Positions 61,413 to 62,023 of a DNA stretch of 62,023 nucleotides are shown here, piece after piece. A model generated the notes under the pieces. It did not search any database. It saw only the letters and a program-made list of their open reading frames with translations, and had not been told where the DNA came from. A program made the translations under genes and the position numbers. Origin of the DNA: Anaerolineales bacterium (GTDB lineage Bacteria; Chloroflexota; Anaerolineae; Anaerolineales; UBA11579); contig JAHCII010000012.1 of NCBI GenBank assembly GCA_026129305.1, positions 1-62,023 of the forward strand. The letters run 5' to 3'. How positions within the stretch are numbered: position 1 is the stretch's first letter; every line of letters begins with the position of its first letter.

Positions 61413-62023
61413 GGTTGGTTGCCATTTTGAGCAAGTGGTCCTTTACATCAGGATAATCTTTGAATAAAAGGTCAACTTTTCGCCTGTAGTGTTCTTTAAG
61501 CGTGGGTTCATGTTTGTAGGGGCGTCTTAATTGATACATTTTCATGCTGTCTTTTACCCAACGTTGATCGTCAGATAGGCCAAGGAATTTGGCCAATTCG
61601 TTCAATACGGATTCCTTAAGATCGTCCTGGAAATAAAAGAAAAAATGATCCGGATGGCGTTGAGCCAGATCCAAAAAATCTCTGATTTCTCCTAAAATCA
61701 ATTCCACCAATGAAGGTAGATCATTTTCTTTCAGTTGTGGATAAAATTTCGGCATCATTCCGGTGCGAACAATCGAAACACTGCAATCCAACGGGTTGCG
61801 AATTGGGTGCAAAAACCTAAGCGTTTTGTTTTTCTTTACCAGTTTACCCAGATCTACGCTTTTTTCGCGGATGACACGATTGATCCTCTCTGATTCTTTC
61901 CAAGCCAGGCACTTGACGTTCTGCTTCAGTAGCCTGAAACCGTAGCGTGCTGTGTAGAGCCTCCTCATTTGCGGACGCTCTGCAAAGGCGTGGGCCAGAA
62001 GGATGGAACCTCCATATCCACCG
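61405..62023 (-). CDS. Sulfotransferase, 5' end outside the window
   Basis: The frame is open to the right edge, so the gene starts outside the window. The visible part begins in GGYGGSILLAHAFAERPQ, a glycine-rich P-loop expected at the start of a sulfotransferase, and continues with the 3'-phosphate region LHPIRNPLDCSVSIVRTG. An internal Met at 61968 would remove the P-loop and is therefore not the start. It is low in GC. It overlaps the following sulfotransferase-like gene by 8 bases, forming an operon of related enzymes. Confidence 0.78.
   Translation of the reverse strand, partial: GGYGGSILLAHAFAERPQMRRLYTARYGFRLLKQNVKCLAWKESERINRVIREKSVDLGKLVKKNKTLRFLHPIRNPLDCSVSIVRTGMMPKFYPQLKENDLPSLVELILGEIRDFLDLAQRHPDHFFFYFQDDLKESVLNELAKFLGLSDDQRWVKDSMKMYQLRRPYKHEPTLKEHYRRKVDLLFKDYPDVKDHLLKMATNHE

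Noticed and set aside
61405..61968. ATG at 61968 as the true start of the last sulfotransferase
   Set aside because: The frame continues to the window edge and the upstream part holds the expected glycine-rich P-loop.

Overview
The window looks like chromosomal DNA of a GC-rich member of the Chloroflexota, most likely of the Anaerolineae type. This rests on the gene set: an NBR1-Ig-like lipoprotein, an archaeal-type phosphoglycerate mutase, a fused MFS/spermidine-synthase protein, a MutL with the endonuclease motif, a CpaE-like response regulator, and several kinds of palindromic intergenic repeat. It is an inference from composition and content; no 16S or other marker is present. Most of the window is densely packed housekeeping DNA, with no gene-free gap above 300 bases.

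Layout. 0-10 kb: mutL, a response-regulator/CpaE-like protein, tilS, yaaA, a tyrosine-recombinase-like protein without catalytic residues, an LCP lipoprotein and a large histidine-kinase-like protein whose phospho-acceptor His is Gln. 10-15 kb: tRNA-Leu and initiator tRNA around an FtsB-like protein, then a two-in-one peptide-type ABC permease, a DUF4287 protein and a YceI protein. 15-26 kb: mfd, pth, a TPR/membrane protein, a PfkB kinase-ahcY operon behind a leader with a built-in terminator hairpin, a roadblock protein, pyrG and eno. 26-30 kb: an accessory block between eno and recA (HicAB, a transporter, an IS1595-type transposase, an odd tRNA, small orphan genes). 30-36 kb: recA with an SOS-like box and a run of exported lipoproteins and envelope proteins. 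36-43 kb: a sulfotransferase, a cystathionine gamma-lyase/synthase, a cystathionine beta-synthase coupled to a SerK/SbnI-like protein, mltG and ruvX. 43-50 kb: MntA-HepT, alaS, an MhqO/MhqD-like pair, and an ECF sigma factor overlapping an O6-alkylguanine transferase. 50-62 kb: membrane proteins, apgM, a MalK/UgpC-type ATPase, mutS, and two overlapping sulfotransferases at the right edge.

Shared themes. About a dozen genes, including mutL, mutS, tilS and alaS, have a TATAAT-like -10 box ending only 5-8 bases before the start codon, which predicts leaderless mRNAs; two of these (mutL and the recombinase-like gene) also have a -35 box at exactly 17 bases, as does the FtsB-like gene. Sulfur and methyl-cycle genes recur: ahcY with a probable adenosine-removing kinase, CBS, a gamma-lyase/synthase and a possible serine kinase together would convert S-adenosylhomocysteine to homocysteine and then to cysteine. 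DNA-repair genes are numerous (mutL, mutS, mfd, recA, ruvX, ogt). Low-GC genes (the eno-recA block, MntA-HepT, the sulfotransferases) are probably acquired.
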